A stretch of DNA of 64,000 bases from Hyphomicrobiales bacterium (GTDB taxonomy: Bacteria > Pseudomonadota > Alphaproteobacteria > Rhizobiales > Rhizobiaceae): positions 33,590 to 97,589 of the forward strand of contig UBJO01000041.1 of NCBI GenBank assembly GCA_900465665.1. The letters are read 5' to 3'. Below the pieces are notes generated by a model, which saw nothing but the letters and a program-made list of their open reading frames with translations, was not told where the DNA came from and ran no database searches. Within the stretch, counting starts at the first letter, position 1, and each line of letters starts with the position of its first letter. This document shows positions 53,033 to 61,694 of the stretch, in pieces. A program made the position numbers and the translations under genes.

Positions 53033-53188
53033 CTATGCGGACGCCTGCGGCTGACGGTTGCCGAAGTAGCTTGCAGAGAAGCCGACGGGTCGTTTCGGTT
53101 TGCGCCGGGTGGCGAGGCGAGATTTTTGGGCTGGCAAGGGTCTCCTTCTTCGAACCTCTATGACGAACGGTTTTTGTTGCGCACGCAT
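53033..53188 (-). CDS. Small basic protein downstream of the hydratase gene
   Basis: A 51-residue Arg/Lys-rich frame beginning MRAQQKPFVIEVRRRRPLPA. The KPF-x-IEV-x-R start resembles short rhizobial basic proteins of unknown role. It starts 20 bases after the hydratase stop on the same strand, without a convincing ribosome-binding site. Possibly a real small gene, possibly chance. Confidence 0.3.
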   Translation of the reverse strand: MRAQQKPFVIEVRRRRPLPAQKSRLATRRKPKRPVGFSASYFGNRQPQASA

Positions 53189-53207
53189 CACTTTGTTCGT
53201 GTTTCCC

Positions 53208-53978
53208 TTAGTTGAAGATACATTCGATCTGGCCGAGTGGGCCAAAATCAGCGGCCAAGTGCTGTCGCGGCCACACTTGAAGGATCGTGGTGCAGGAGCC
53301 GGTCGCAACTATGTCGTTCGGTTCGAGGCGGCGTCCTCTCGCCTGTAGTTCACCCGCAAGCCAGGCAACCGCATGCAGCGGATTGCCCATGACGAACGAC
53401 GCCTTGCCCATCAGGACAGTCTCCAAAAAAAGAAAGGTCGTGACCTCGATTTCGGACAGACTGGAGGGCGCGAATTCTTTCATATGATCTCCGCAAAGGG
53501 TCGCAACATGAAGACCATAGTCCGCGATGGCTACATTATCGCCTGCGAACGGCCGGCGCGTTCTCCGGCCTAGAACCCCGATCGCAGGGCGGCAGGTCAG
53601 TACCGCGTCGCCCACGTTTGATAGATCAATTTCTTCTCCGGCGTCAGGATACTGACGCAGCATGGTGAACACAAATTCGCACTGAACGCCAATAACGCCT
53701 TCGGGGAGATGAAACTCTCTCGTGTTAGACAGAAGCGATGAGCCGGGAATCTCGGAGAAGATGGGCTTTTCCAAGCCGAGCGTTCTACGCGAGCCATCGC
53801 TCGACCCAACAATCGCGTAGCCCTTGCGTTCAAACCCGAGAGCGTCCTGCGCGGCCGCCTGGATGTCGTACGCTTCGGCTTCGGATGAAATCAGGTCGAG
53901 AGGCAGATCGCAAAGCTCGCCGTGACGGCGGCTTTTTGCAAGGATATCGGCGGTCGCGTCCTTGAGTTCGAAATACAT
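53208..53978 (-). CDS. 2-keto-4-pentenoate hydratase/fumarylacetoacetase-like enzyme
   Basis: A 256-residue protein of the MhpD-like hydratase group. Motifs: ISSEAEAYDIQAAAQDALGF (the helix before the active site), GVQCEFVFTM (metal-binding E), ADYGLHVATLCGD, GNPLHAVAWLAGELQARGRR and IVATGSCTT (usually G-S-x-T). It should hydrate 2-hydroxypenta-2,4-dienoate or act on a related keto acid in aromatic degradation, but no pathway partners are near. ATG 53978 fits the family start; a 10-bp inverted repeat covers its leader (53986-54015). Confidence 0.85.
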   Translation of the reverse strand: MYFELKDATADILAKSRRHGELCDLPLDLISSEAEAYDIQAAAQDALGFERKGYAIVGSSDGSRRTLGLEKPIFSEIPGSSLLSNTREFHLPEGVIGVQCEFVFTMLRQYPDAGEEIDLSNVGDAVLTCRPAIGVLGRRTRRPFAGDNVAIADYGLHVATLCGDHMKEFAPSSLSEIEVTTFLFLETVLMGKASFVMGNPLHAVAWLAGELQARGRRLEPNDIVATGSCTTILQVWPRQHLAADFGPLGQIECIFN

Positions 53979-53985
53979 CTTCGTC

Positions 53986-54015
53986 TCCACATGTCGTTCA
54001 CCAGTGACATGTGGA
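53986..54015. promoter_or_regulatory. Perfect 10-bp inverted repeat in the hydratase leader
   Basis: TCCACATGTC (53986-53995) and GACATGTGGA (54006-54015) are exact inverses with a ten-base spacer, ending eight bases before the hydratase ATG on the minus strand. It can be a dimeric operator, or an RNA hairpin that partly covers the GGAGACGAAG ribosome-binding site. Confidence 0.65.
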
Positions 54016-54681
54016 CCTGATCGCGTAGCATTTCTATTGGAGACAATGCCTCGCAAAGTAAAAATCTCATAGAAATGCGCCCAGTGCTTGCACCTTTTGG
54101 ACAAGCCAATGGTATCCGTTCGACAGCCGTGTTTTAATCTCACCGGCACTTCGCGTCACGCGGCGATCGTCCACACGCCGGCACCTTCGATGATACGCGA
54201 GCCCTTTACGTCAGACGATCAACGCTCGGCGCAACGCGCCCACGTACATCTTCATTGCATCATTCATTGTGAGGGTCGTCGTTGTGTTCTACCGAAGACG
54301 GCTCTCTTCATGCGCTGACTGCGGCTTGAGGCAGACTTAGTTTCTATAATTGACGCTTATTAGTTCGCGCGATTTTATATTTGTGAATTCAGTGCAAATG
54401 CAGAAAGTCAGCTTGGGGAAGCGGTGACGTTCGGCAAGTAATGATGCTCACGTGAGCACGACCCCGCCTCGATTACCGATGTTGCAATAGACAAACTCAA
54501 AGGATTAGGGGAGATCCGCTTATGTCTCACGTCATAATCAGCAGCTGACCATATCTTTTCACTGAAGATCTACGCGGCGCGCCTGAGCGCACGCCTTCGA
54601 TAAAAACCCAACGGCACGGGAATAGCGGATTCGACTTCTGCCATGACCCTCTGTGCCCATTCGAAAGAAGATTGAACCAAT
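54016..54681. promoter_or_regulatory. Porin upstream region with a 14-bp perfect palindrome
   Basis: About 665 bases without recognised gene. TGCTCACGTGAGCA at 54445-54458 is a perfect palindrome 223 bases before the porin ATG. It is a candidate binding site for a dimeric regulator. Confidence 0.5.
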
Positions 54682-55710
54682 ATGAAAATCACAACAGCTC
54701 TGATTTGTTGGACCGCAGCACTGGCCGCTCTTTCGAGTGCACAGGCCGCTGACGCGATCGTCGTTGCTGAACCCGAAACTGTTGAATACGTGCGCATCTG
54801 CGATGCGCACGGGAGCGGGTATTTCTACATTCCTGGGACTGAGACCTGCCTGAAAATTAATGGCTATATTCGTTTCCAGGCCAATGCCGGACCAAACGCG
54901 GTGACTGCGAACGCTTCGACTTCAGGCACCTCGGATTGGGACGTCTTCACTCGCGGTCAGCTCCAGGTCACTGCAAAAAGCGACACGGAGTACGGGGCGC
55001 TAACTGGCGTGCTGGTATTCCAGACCAATGCAGACAACGCTTTTGGACAGGCAACGAAGCTCGACTCTGCATACATCGACATCGCAGGTCTGCGCGCAGG
55101 CTTGTTCTATAGTTGGTGGGACGATGACCTCTCCGGCGATACCGACGACATCAAGAGCAAGGTCACTCTCCACAATTCAATCCGCTATCAGTATGAGTTC
55201 AACAACTTCTACACTGGGGTCAGCGTCGACGAACTCGAAGATGGGTATAGTGCGGGCGAGGCTCCCAATGACGTCGGCATTGCGTTCGCTGTTGGCGGCA
55301 AGGTCGGTGCACTGAGCTACCAAATCACGGGTGGCTACGACACTGACAACGAAGACGGCGCAATTCGCGTTATGGGTAACGTCGCCATGGGGCCAGGAAC
55401 ACTTGGCTTGGCCGGAATTTATTCCAGCGCTCCGAATTCGTACTACCAGACGGCCGAATGGATCGCTGCGGTCCAATACGCCATTACCGCGACTGACAAG
55501 ATAAAGATCACCCCAGGGCTCCAGTACTACGGTCACTACGGCATCATCGGTGGTGATTTCAACGACGACAACGACGGGTGGAAGGTCGGCGTCACGATCG
55601 ACTATGAACTCGTCGAGAATCTATATGTTAAGGCAACAGTGAACCGCCTGGAACAAGATCAGGGCAGCGACGTGACGACGGGATTCTTCCGGCTTCAGCG
55701 CGCGTTTTGA
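54682..55710 (+). CDS. Rhizobiales-type porin (Porin_2 family)
   Basis: A 342-residue outer-membrane protein. Signal peptide (TTALICWTAALAALSSAQA), then the family's hallmark segment YVRICDAHGSGYFYIPGTET and CLKINGYIRFQ with two cysteines. A 16-strand barrel is expected from alternating strands; it ends in RLQRAF with terminal Phe, the usual barrel assembly signal. It should form trimeric general diffusion pores. ATG 54682 gives the signal peptide. No partner genes. Confidence 0.93.
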   Translation: MKITTALICWTAALAALSSAQAADAIVVAEPETVEYVRICDAHGSGYFYIPGTETCLKINGYIRFQANAGPNAVTANASTSGTSDWDVFTRGQLQVTAKSDTEYGALTGVLVFQTNADNAFGQATKLDSAYIDIAGLRAGLFYSWWDDDLSGDTDDIKSKVTLHNSIRYQYEFNNFYTGVSVDELEDGYSAGEAPNDVGIAFAVGGKVGALSYQITGGYDTDNEDGAIRVMGNVAMGPGTLGLAGIYSSAPNSYYQTAEWIAAVQYAITATDKIKITPGLQYYGHYGIIGGDFNDDNDGWKVGVTIDYELVENLYVKATVNRLEQDQGSDVTTGFFRLQRAF

Positions 55711-56104
55711 TGGCATGGCCGAGACCGCGCTGAGGCATTCAGTGCGGTCTCCCTGCTCGGAGAGAACTTCTATCACGATTGCAAAGCCGCCTGAGCCCAT
55801 CGGGAATTTCGGTTTGGCGCATGGTTGGCCTGCAAGCGATGCCCATATTGCGTAGTGGGTTCAACGGACCCCTGCAGCGCACTCTGCTTAACTCTCGGGC
55901 TTGGCGTGTGATAGCGCAAGTTTCTCCTTGGCCGTTCGTTGAGTTGCGTCGCGATGCCCCTAAGTTTGGCCTGGCTCTGCGCTGAAAAATCGGCACCGCG
56001 TGGGAGATGTTGGCGCAACAATCGACTGTCGTATTCATTCGAATTGCCTGCCAAAGTAATCGGGGATAGCACGCGTAGCTTTTGGAGTTAGAAGCCATCG
56101 CCGG
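55711..56104. other. Intergenic stretch without recognisable gene
   Basis: About 390 bases. Open frames on both strands lack motifs; the far end leads into a kinase remnant. Confidence 0.4.
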
Positions 56105-56345
56105 CTGCCTATCGCCACTCCATCCCTTGCAGCGAACGCACGCCGCTACGCCAATCCCCTCAACATCGAGGCAGCACCGCGCCAAGTGGCTAACGATCGG
56201 GTTTGACGTCGACGACCCCGGCATTCCCGAACAGAACCGTAAGGAGGTTTCCAAGCCGCTCTTTCGCCTCGATCAGGCTTGCAATCTCGATGGGTCGGCG
56301 ACGGGTCAGGGAGATGCTAGCGCAAGCAAGCAGCGGTGCGCCTGG
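56105..56345 (+). pseudogene. Remnant of a histidine-kinase ATPase domain
   Basis: Plus strand: AANARRYANPLNIEAAPRQV (about 56129-56190; N-box NALRYA-type) and, after a frame change, GFDVDDPGIPEQNRKEVSKP and LFRLDQACNLDGSATGQ (about 56201-56310; G1 box DDGPGIP, F-box and G2). Order and spacing match EnvZ-like kinases (VDDDGPGIPE-KRKEALKPFVRLDEARNLDGSGTG). Frameshift and mutated G2 (ATGQ) show a dead fragment of about 80 codons. Confidence 0.65.
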
Positions 56346-56411
56346 ACTTGTTGCCGCTAACGTTGTAAATTATTAGAATATTTCTAATCTATGTAATCGG
56401 CACGGTGGGCA

Positions 56412-57104
56412 ATGCACGGGCATGTAGAACGGCATGCGATCGAAAGGATTGGCTGGCTGAGGGCGGCCGTCCTTGGCGCGAATGACGGGATCATCTCGAC
56501 AGCCAGCCTCATGGTCGGCGTCGCATCAGCATCGACCTCAACCTCGGAGGTACTTGTTGCTGGGTTTGCCTCGCTCGCCGCAGGTGCCATGGCGATGGCA
56601 GCAGGAGAATTTGTCTCAGTAAGCTCGCAAGCTGATACCGAGGCTGCAGACCTCACCCGCGAACGACGGGAGCTCGAAACACAGTCGGAGCACGAGCTGA
56701 TCGAACTTGCCAAAATTTATGAAGCCCGTGGCGTCTCGGAAGAATTGGCACTTGAAGTCGCAAAGCAGCTGATGGCCCATGACGCGCTGGCCGCTCACGC
56801 ACGAGATGAACTCGGCATCAACGACACGTCTGCAGCACAGCCCGTTCAAGCTGCCCTGACATCTGCTCTCACATTCTCGGCCGGCGCTATCGTGCCTGTG
56901 CTGACGGCACTTTTGGCGCCGCCGGATGTGATGCAGGTTGCCATCCCGATCGTTTCCCTGCTGTTTCTCGCCGGGCTTGGCGCCGTAAGTGCCAAGGTGG
57001 GGGGCGCCGGCATCGTCAAACCGACAATCCGGGTAGCGTTTTGGGGAGCGTTGGCTATGGTGACCACAGGCCTTGTCGGCGCGCTGATCGGCAAGGCAAT
57101 CTGA
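56412..57104 (+). CDS. VIT1/CCC1-family iron/manganese transporter
   Basis: A 230-residue membrane protein. It begins HAIERIGWLRAAVLGANDGI then ISTASLMVGVA, the signature of the VIT family. TM1-2 are followed by the cytoplasmic metal-binding helices with acidic residues (RRELETQSEHELIELAKIYE, ARGVSEELALEVAKQLMAHD), then TM3-5 (TFSAGAIVPVLTALLAPPDV). It exports or stores Fe2+/Mn2+. ATG 56412 fits relatives. Single gene between two pseudogenes. Confidence 0.92.
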   Translation: MHGHVERHAIERIGWLRAAVLGANDGIISTASLMVGVASASTSTSEVLVAGFASLAAGAMAMAAGEFVSVSSQADTEAADLTRERRELETQSEHELIELAKIYEARGVSEELALEVAKQLMAHDALAAHARDELGINDTSAAQPVQAALTSALTFSAGAIVPVLTALLAPPDVMQVAIPIVSLLFLAGLGAVSAKVGGAGIVKPTIRVAFWGALAMVTTGLVGALIGKAI

Positions 57105-57155
57105 CATCACGCACATCGCGTGGCGATGTACCAAGATATTCTCATAACAAGGAGG

Positions 57156-57425
57156 TTGTCGAGGCTGATTGTCAACCTGGAGACCAGCTGTCTCCGGGTA
57201 TATCCTCGCTGGTCGGCGCAGCCAAAGCCGCGACACCGTTCTTATGTGTAAGGTGATGGCCCAGGCCATCTATGTTGGTCGTCACAAGAAGAAGATCGCC
57301 TTCATCTTCTCGGCGATGCGCCATTTTACCGATGAATTACGAGGCGCCGGCTACAAAGTCCGACACACAAAGATCAACGACCTTGATAAGGCTGGCTCCT
57401 CCAGCCGCGAGGTTAAGCCCTGCTG
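57156..57425 (+). pseudogene. Truncated cryptochrome/photolyase-related (PhrB-like) gene
   Basis: A strong site AAGGAGG (57149-57155) precedes LSRLIVNL; then a one-base shift gives GDQLSPGISSLVGAAKA, a second shift DTVLMCKVMAQAIYVGRH, continuing KKKIAFIFSAMRHFTDELRG and AGYKVRH to about 57425. This is the start of a FeS-type bacterial photolyase-related protein (LRLVLGDQLT-x-SSL; VMEEATYVRHHKKKIAFIFS). The other 400 residues are missing. The well-kept ribosome-binding site suggests recent loss. Confidence 0.75.
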
Positions 57426-57559
57426 CGACCTGGCCGAGAATGGCGATGACAGCCGCCCTGAGATCAGGCGCTAAGCTACCAACATCTCTAGGACCTAAGA
57501 TAGTCGCTACCGCGCTGAAATGCTGCGTCGGAGCACAGGCGCACAAAAGGCCCGAACCC
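57426..57559. other. Junction region after the photolyase fragment
   Basis: About 130 bases between the fragment and the end of the kinase gene; nothing recognised. Confidence 0.4.
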
Positions 57560-58876
57560 TTAAGACTGGAAGGCCATTGCGAAAATAGACCCAGTTGCCG
57601 ACGTCGACCGTTGCAGTTCACTGCGGTGGATCTCAGCGATGCGCGCAATTATCTTCAATCCGATCCCCAGACTGTCGGCCTTCGGCTTCGCCTCAGACCG
57701 GCCAACAGCGGCCGGCAGGCAATCTTGAACTTCAATAAGATTAGGTCCGACCCGGACGATGATATGGGACTGATCCGGCGTGTGGCGGACGGCGTTTTCG
57801 ACCAGATTGCGGATGGCGTCGCGCAGCAGCGCGGGAATTCCCTGGACCACTGCCGTTTCGCCGGCGGTGATCAACTCAACGGAATGCTGGTTCTCGTAAA
57901 CCCACGGTGCAACTTGCTCGACGGCAGATGCTGAAAGAGCAACGAGATCGACAATTTCAAACGCGCCGTGATCGAAGCTTTCAAGGCGGGCAAGCGTCGT
58001 CAACTGGGACACGAAACGCACGAGATCATCGAGGTCTGCTTCCACCATACGCGCGCGCGGATGATCGATATGGCCAAGCTCCAGCTTCATGGCAGCGAGT
58101 GGCGTGCGGATTTCATGCGCAATTCCTGATGTTAGCGTCTTCTGCGACCTCATAAGCTCCGCAACCCGATCGAAAGCCCGGTTCACGGCAACAGCAAGAT
58201 GAGCGACCTCGCGCGGCATCTCGTCGAATTTCAGATGCGAGCGAGCGTCCATAGGGTCGATCTGGTCGGCTGCGTCGGCGGCAGCCCGCACCGGCTTGAG
58301 TGCCTGACGGACCGAAAGCAACGTCGCGCCAAGCACGAGTACCAGCAAGATGCTCATCGGTACGATGAGGTGTTCGATAATTTCGTTCCACAAGACTTTG
58401 GTCACAACGTCCTGCGGGTCGCCCAAAGTTGCCACATCAATCAGAAACCGTTGGTCGCCGATGACGAATGCCCGCCCACCAACCAATGTAAGCGGCTTGC
58501 CAGACTTCAGCGACCGGAGCCAGAAATCCGGCCTGTCGATGTCTTTGGGAAGAAACCGGTCCTCGCAGGCCGCATCGCAGGACTCAAATATGAGAGTGCC
58601 GTCGGCCGCACGAATCCTCGCGAGGTATCCGTCGCCGTCCTGACGATAGCGATCCCTCATCGTGTCTGGAAGTTCGTAGCGAACATCTCCATTAACAACA
58701 GAAATGCCCTCAGAGAGCCGCTGGGTCTCCTGCTCTACGTAGAGCCGAGATAGCTCACCGACATTCCAATAATAATCGGAGGTGACGACCGCAAGCTGCA
58801 CGAGCATGGCGAGAACAGCAAAGAACGCGATGCGCTTGGTCAAGATGGCACCGAGCGTCGGACGGTTGCGGCTCAA
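57560..58876 (-). CDS. Sensor histidine kinase of the PepSY/b561 operon
   Basis: A 438-residue kinase starting with TTG 58876 (TTGA overlap with the regulator stop). TM1 near residues 15-35, periplasmic sensor to about 165, TM2 (LIVPMSILLVLVLGATLLSV), HAMP, H-box SGIAHEIRTPLAAMKLEL and N-box RNLVENAVRHTP. The G1 box (DxGxG) is not recognisable; the place reads EVQDCLPAAVGRS. The G2-like SLGIGLKI is present. ATP binding may therefore differ. Last gene of the operon. Confidence 0.88.
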   Translation of the reverse strand: MSRNRPTLGAILTKRIAFFAVLAMLVQLAVVTSDYYWNVGELSRLYVEQETQRLSEGISVVNGDVRYELPDTMRDRYRQDGDGYLARIRAADGTLIFESCDAACEDRFLPKDIDRPDFWLRSLKSGKPLTLVGGRAFVIGDQRFLIDVATLGDPQDVVTKVLWNEIIEHLIVPMSILLVLVLGATLLSVRQALKPVRAAADAADQIDPMDARSHLKFDEMPREVAHLAVAVNRAFDRVAELMRSQKTLTSGIAHEIRTPLAAMKLELGHIDHPRARMVEADLDDLVRFVSQLTTLARLESFDHGAFEIVDLVALSASAVEQVAPWVYENQHSVELITAGETAVVQGIPALLRDAIRNLVENAVRHTPDQSHIIVRVGPNLIEVQDCLPAAVGRSEAKPKADSLGIGLKIIARIAEIHRSELQRSTSATGSIFAMAFQS

Positions 58877-59550
58877 TCGAGCAACTCGCGAATCATGTAT
58901 CCGACGCCCCTGATGGTTTCAATCGCCGTTCCCGACGGATGACCATCCAATTTCTTGCGGAGCCGCGAGACGGCGAGCTCGACGGCATTGGTGCTTCTTT
59001 CATCTCCGAACTCAGAAAAGGCATGCTCGATCTTGGCTTTCGCAACGACCTTGCCGCCATTGCGCATTAAAAGCTCGAGTAGTCCCTTTTCCGAGGGTGC
59101 GAGGCCAATTTCGGTGTCCGCACACATAACGCGACGAGATGCGACATCCATCTGGAGAGAGCCGTACTCAAGGACAGGCATCAAGGTTGCCGGCGCCCGA
59201 CGCATGAGGGCGCGAATTCGGGCGATCAGTTCTCCATTGTGAAACGGCTTAGTTAGATAATCGTCGGCGCCCGCGTCGAGCCCGACGATACGCTCGTCGA
59301 CCGCGCCCCGCGCTGTCAGAACAAGCACCGGTGTTTGCATCTTTGCGTCACGCATAGATTTCAGGACATCTATGCCATCCTCATCCGGCAGACCAAGATC
59401 AAGGAGGACCAGGTCATAATCCTGGTCTTCTAAAGCCGACCGGCCAAGTTCAGCCGTTGCAAAGGCATCGATCTTCCAGCCAATATCCCTTACGGTTTCG
59501 CTGATAAGCTCGCGGAGTCGCGCACTATCCTCGATCAGCAGGATCCTCAT
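58873..59550 (-). CDS. OmpR/PhoB-type response regulator
   Basis: A 225-residue regulator. Receiver: EDS near residue 8, phospho-Asp in LVLLDLGLPDEDG, Thr in VLTARG, Lys in DDYLTKPFHNGE. Winged helix: EIGLAPSEKGLLELLMRNGG, ELAVSRLRKKLDG and IRGVGYMI. ATG 59550 overlaps the b561 stop (ATGA). An extension of the open frame to 59724 lies inside the cytochrome gene. Related to QseB/PmrA-type regulators. Confidence 0.94.
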   Translation of the reverse strand: MRILLIEDSARLRELISETVRDIGWKIDAFATAELGRSALEDQDYDLVLLDLGLPDEDGIDVLKSMRDAKMQTPVLVLTARGAVDERIVGLDAGADDYLTKPFHNGELIARIRALMRRAPATLMPVLEYGSLQMDVASRRVMCADTEIGLAPSEKGLLELLMRNGGKVVAKAKIEHAFSEFGDERSTNAVELAVSRLRKKLDGHPSGTAIETIRGVGYMIRELLD

Positions 59551-60113
59551 GCCTTCTTTCGACCTGTTACCATGGACCAGACCAGATTTTCCCGGTGTCT
59601 GTAGCTCTCGACGATGGCGGCGCCTGCGTGAATGAACACCAGTACCATAATACTGTTGGCGATGGTTCCATGCAATTGCTCGAGCCACTTTTCGCCCCAA
59701 AAGGCGTCGAGCGTCGTCATCCAACCGGTCAGCGCCGTGGCGGCGAGTAGCCCGATCAGCACCAGCATCATGATGGAAGCAAGCGGGTTATGGCCGATAT
59801 AGCGGCTCTCGTTGCGCGCCACTATTCCGAAGAGCTGCTTTTTGACCTTGGCAGGCGTAGGCAGGAAATCGCTAAATCGCGCATGTTTCGTGCCGACAAA
59901 TCCCCATATCAGCCGAACGATGATTGCCCCGGCAACCACATATCCCGTCACGCGATGCCAGTATTTACCCTCTTCCAGAATGAAGAGGTTGAGCGTGCAG
60001 GCGGCGACGATCGTCCAATGGAAAATGCGAACGATCGGGTCCCAGACCTTGATCGTTCGCGGCGCTATGTTGGAGGGCGATCCGCCCTCCTTACTGGAGC
60101 CAATCTTTGTCAT
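59547..60113 (-). CDS. Cytochrome b561-family membrane protein
   Basis: A 188-residue four-helix membrane protein. Haem-ligand histidines are in RIFHWTIVAA, YWHRVTGYVVAG, LHGTIANSIMVLVFIHAG. It starts VWDPIVRIFHW, typical of bacterial di-haem b561 that shuttle electrons across the inner membrane. It lies three bases after PepSY and overlaps the regulator start. The pairing PepSY-b561-regulator-kinase suggests a redox-sensing or redox-supplying module. An 8-bp hairpin lies within its first 20 codons (60072-60090). Confidence 0.92.
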   Translation of the reverse strand: MTKIGSSKEGGSPSNIAPRTIKVWDPIVRIFHWTIVAACTLNLFILEEGKYWHRVTGYVVAGAIIVRLIWGFVGTKHARFSDFLPTPAKVKKQLFGIVARNESRYIGHNPLASIMMLVLIGLLAATALTGWMTTLDAFWGEKWLEQLHGTIANSIMVLVFIHAGAAIVESYRHRENLVWSMVTGRKKA

Positions 60114-60116
60114 GGA

Positions 60117-60383
60117 TCAGTCACCCTTCTGGACAATGTCGCCGGAAACCGGATTGAAATAGACCTCGGCGCGCTCACCGTTCTTGTCTTTGCCGTAGAT
60201 CTCATAACAGTTGCCGGTAATCTCGAAGGTCTTGACCTTGTAACCAAGCGTATCAATCTTCGCCTTCATGGCCGCCTCAGACATCCACTTGGACTTTGGT
60301 TCCGTTGTGCAGCTGGGGCTAGCGAATGCCAGAGCCGGCGTTGCGGAAGCGATTGCGAGAGCGGCGATAAGTTTCAGCGTCAT
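60117..60383 (-). CDS. PepSY-domain periplasmic protein
   Basis: An 88-residue precursor. Signal peptide (LIAALAIASATPALAFA), then PepSY_2-type sequence: SKWMSEAAMKAKIDTLGYKV, FEITGNCYEIYGKDKNGERA, EVYFNPVSGDIVQ. Two cysteines may pair. Such proteins may act as inhibitors or ligand sensors. First gene of the four-gene operon, so its promoter lies after 60384. Confidence 0.9.
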   Translation of the reverse strand: MTLKLIAALAIASATPALAFASPSCTTEPKSKWMSEAAMKAKIDTLGYKVKTFEITGNCYEIYGKDKNGERAEVYFNPVSGDIVQKGD

Positions 60384-60707
60384 GACTTTGATCCTCTAGG
60401 ATGCCCGCTTTTGGGCGACGAGGTTATGAATAGGAGCGACAACCTGTCCATTTGCTGTCAACCGGGTCATGAACTCGGGACCCGCGATGCAAAACAGCGC
60501 TCAGAAGAGCGGTGTCGGACATCGGCGATGCAACTAAGCTGATCGTTTGGCCGCGAACCCGTCGACGTAGCAGACGCCTAGCTTTTGACTCCGAGCGCGG
60601 GGCCGGCAGGGCTAAGACCTAGATTCGTCACGGCAGGATTTGGGGCTTGCAAAGTACTAGCCTTTTGACGCAACTCAAACGCCTCACCACAGTTGGCAAC
60701 CTTTGGA
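60384..60707. promoter_or_regulatory. Upstream region of the PepSY operon
   Basis: About 320 bases without gene; it must hold the promoter of the PepSY-b561-two-component operon and the 3' end region of the membrane-protein gene at 60708. No regulator site was pinned down. Confidence 0.5.
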
Positions 60708-61388
60708 TCAAATCTTCGCGGAACCGAAGCTGCTCGCATCGACATTGATCATGAGAGCTACCGCCAGTGCGGCGATGGTAGCGATCACGAACGTCCCGGT
60801 GAAAATAGCCGCCGCTTTGATAGGCCCGATGTGCAAATCCTGAACAAACCAGCGAATCTGTGCCTGTGCGTACCAAAGCAAAGCCACAACGACAGTCACT
60901 GCGCCCGCCAACACGCCCTGCGCTCGCGGCATGCTGATCAAGTCAATTCCAAGTACGAGGATGAGGGCAAACGGTGCAGCCACGTAGCATTGGCTAAAAA
61001 ACGGCGGCCGAAGCGTATCTCTGGTAATCCGGACCTTCTTCCATCGAAGCAGTGTGACGGCCATCGAAAGCGGGTAGACGCCAAAAATCACCCCTCTTGC
61101 AATCAGAAGGTTTGATCCGGAGCCGAGCTGCCTTGCAGCCTCGGTGGGATCAAAGACTGATGGGAGCAGTCCGGACAGGCCCTGGGAGAGCAAAAGCGTA
61201 ATCAGCAGGAACAGTGGAGGGCTCAGTGTGTCTTCGTATTGGTCTTCCAGCCTGTCGGCGAGCTCGGTACCGGCGTAGCGCATCATGTTGAGTGGCCTCG
61301 AGACCGAGCGCCACAGGGTGATCGGATAAAACAGCAACCAGGAGACCAGCTCATAGAGCAGCTCTTCGAGCGACTTCAGCAATTTCAT
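60708..61388 (-). CDS. Multi-pass membrane protein of unknown function
   Basis: A 226-residue protein with five to six hydrophobic segments (PPLFLLITLLLSQGLSGLL, LLIARGVIFGVYPLSMAVTL, YVAAPFALILVLGIDLISM, AGAVTVVVALLWYAQAQIR, AIFTGTFVIATIAALAVALM). Its layout recalls Yip1/permease-like proteins, annotated in rhizobia only as 'permease'. ATG 61388 or 61397 could start it. No partner next to it; it is divergent from the catalase gene. Confidence 0.75.
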   Translation of the reverse strand: MKLLKSLEELLYELVSWLLFYPITLWRSVSRPLNMMRYAGTELADRLEDQYEDTLSPPLFLLITLLLSQGLSGLLPSVFDPTEAARQLGSGSNLLIARGVIFGVYPLSMAVTLLRWKKVRITRDTLRPPFFSQCYVAAPFALILVLGIDLISMPRAQGVLAGAVTVVVALLWYAQAQIRWFVQDLHIGPIKAAAIFTGTFVIATIAALAVALMINVDASSFGSAKI

Positions 61389-61694
61389 GAAGTCCAATTT
61401 TTCGCCCCTTCGATTTCTGCCGACAGCGCTTTTCTTATCAGCGCGGGGTCACAACGTCACGTCGCGGCCCTTTCGCGCCCGGCTCATCTCGAAAATGATG
61501 CCTAATTTATGGGGTCATGGAGCCATGCATGTCTCTCACCGAGATCTCCGCGAAGCTCTTCGTTCATAGTCTCCGCCGACGTCGACAAGAAACAACAAAC
61601 GGGTTTGTTCGCGTGGTAAATTAGGATCCTTATCGCTCATAAAACCGTCAATTCGGTGTGGATCAAGTATTTCATCTGACGGACCAAGTCGTAT

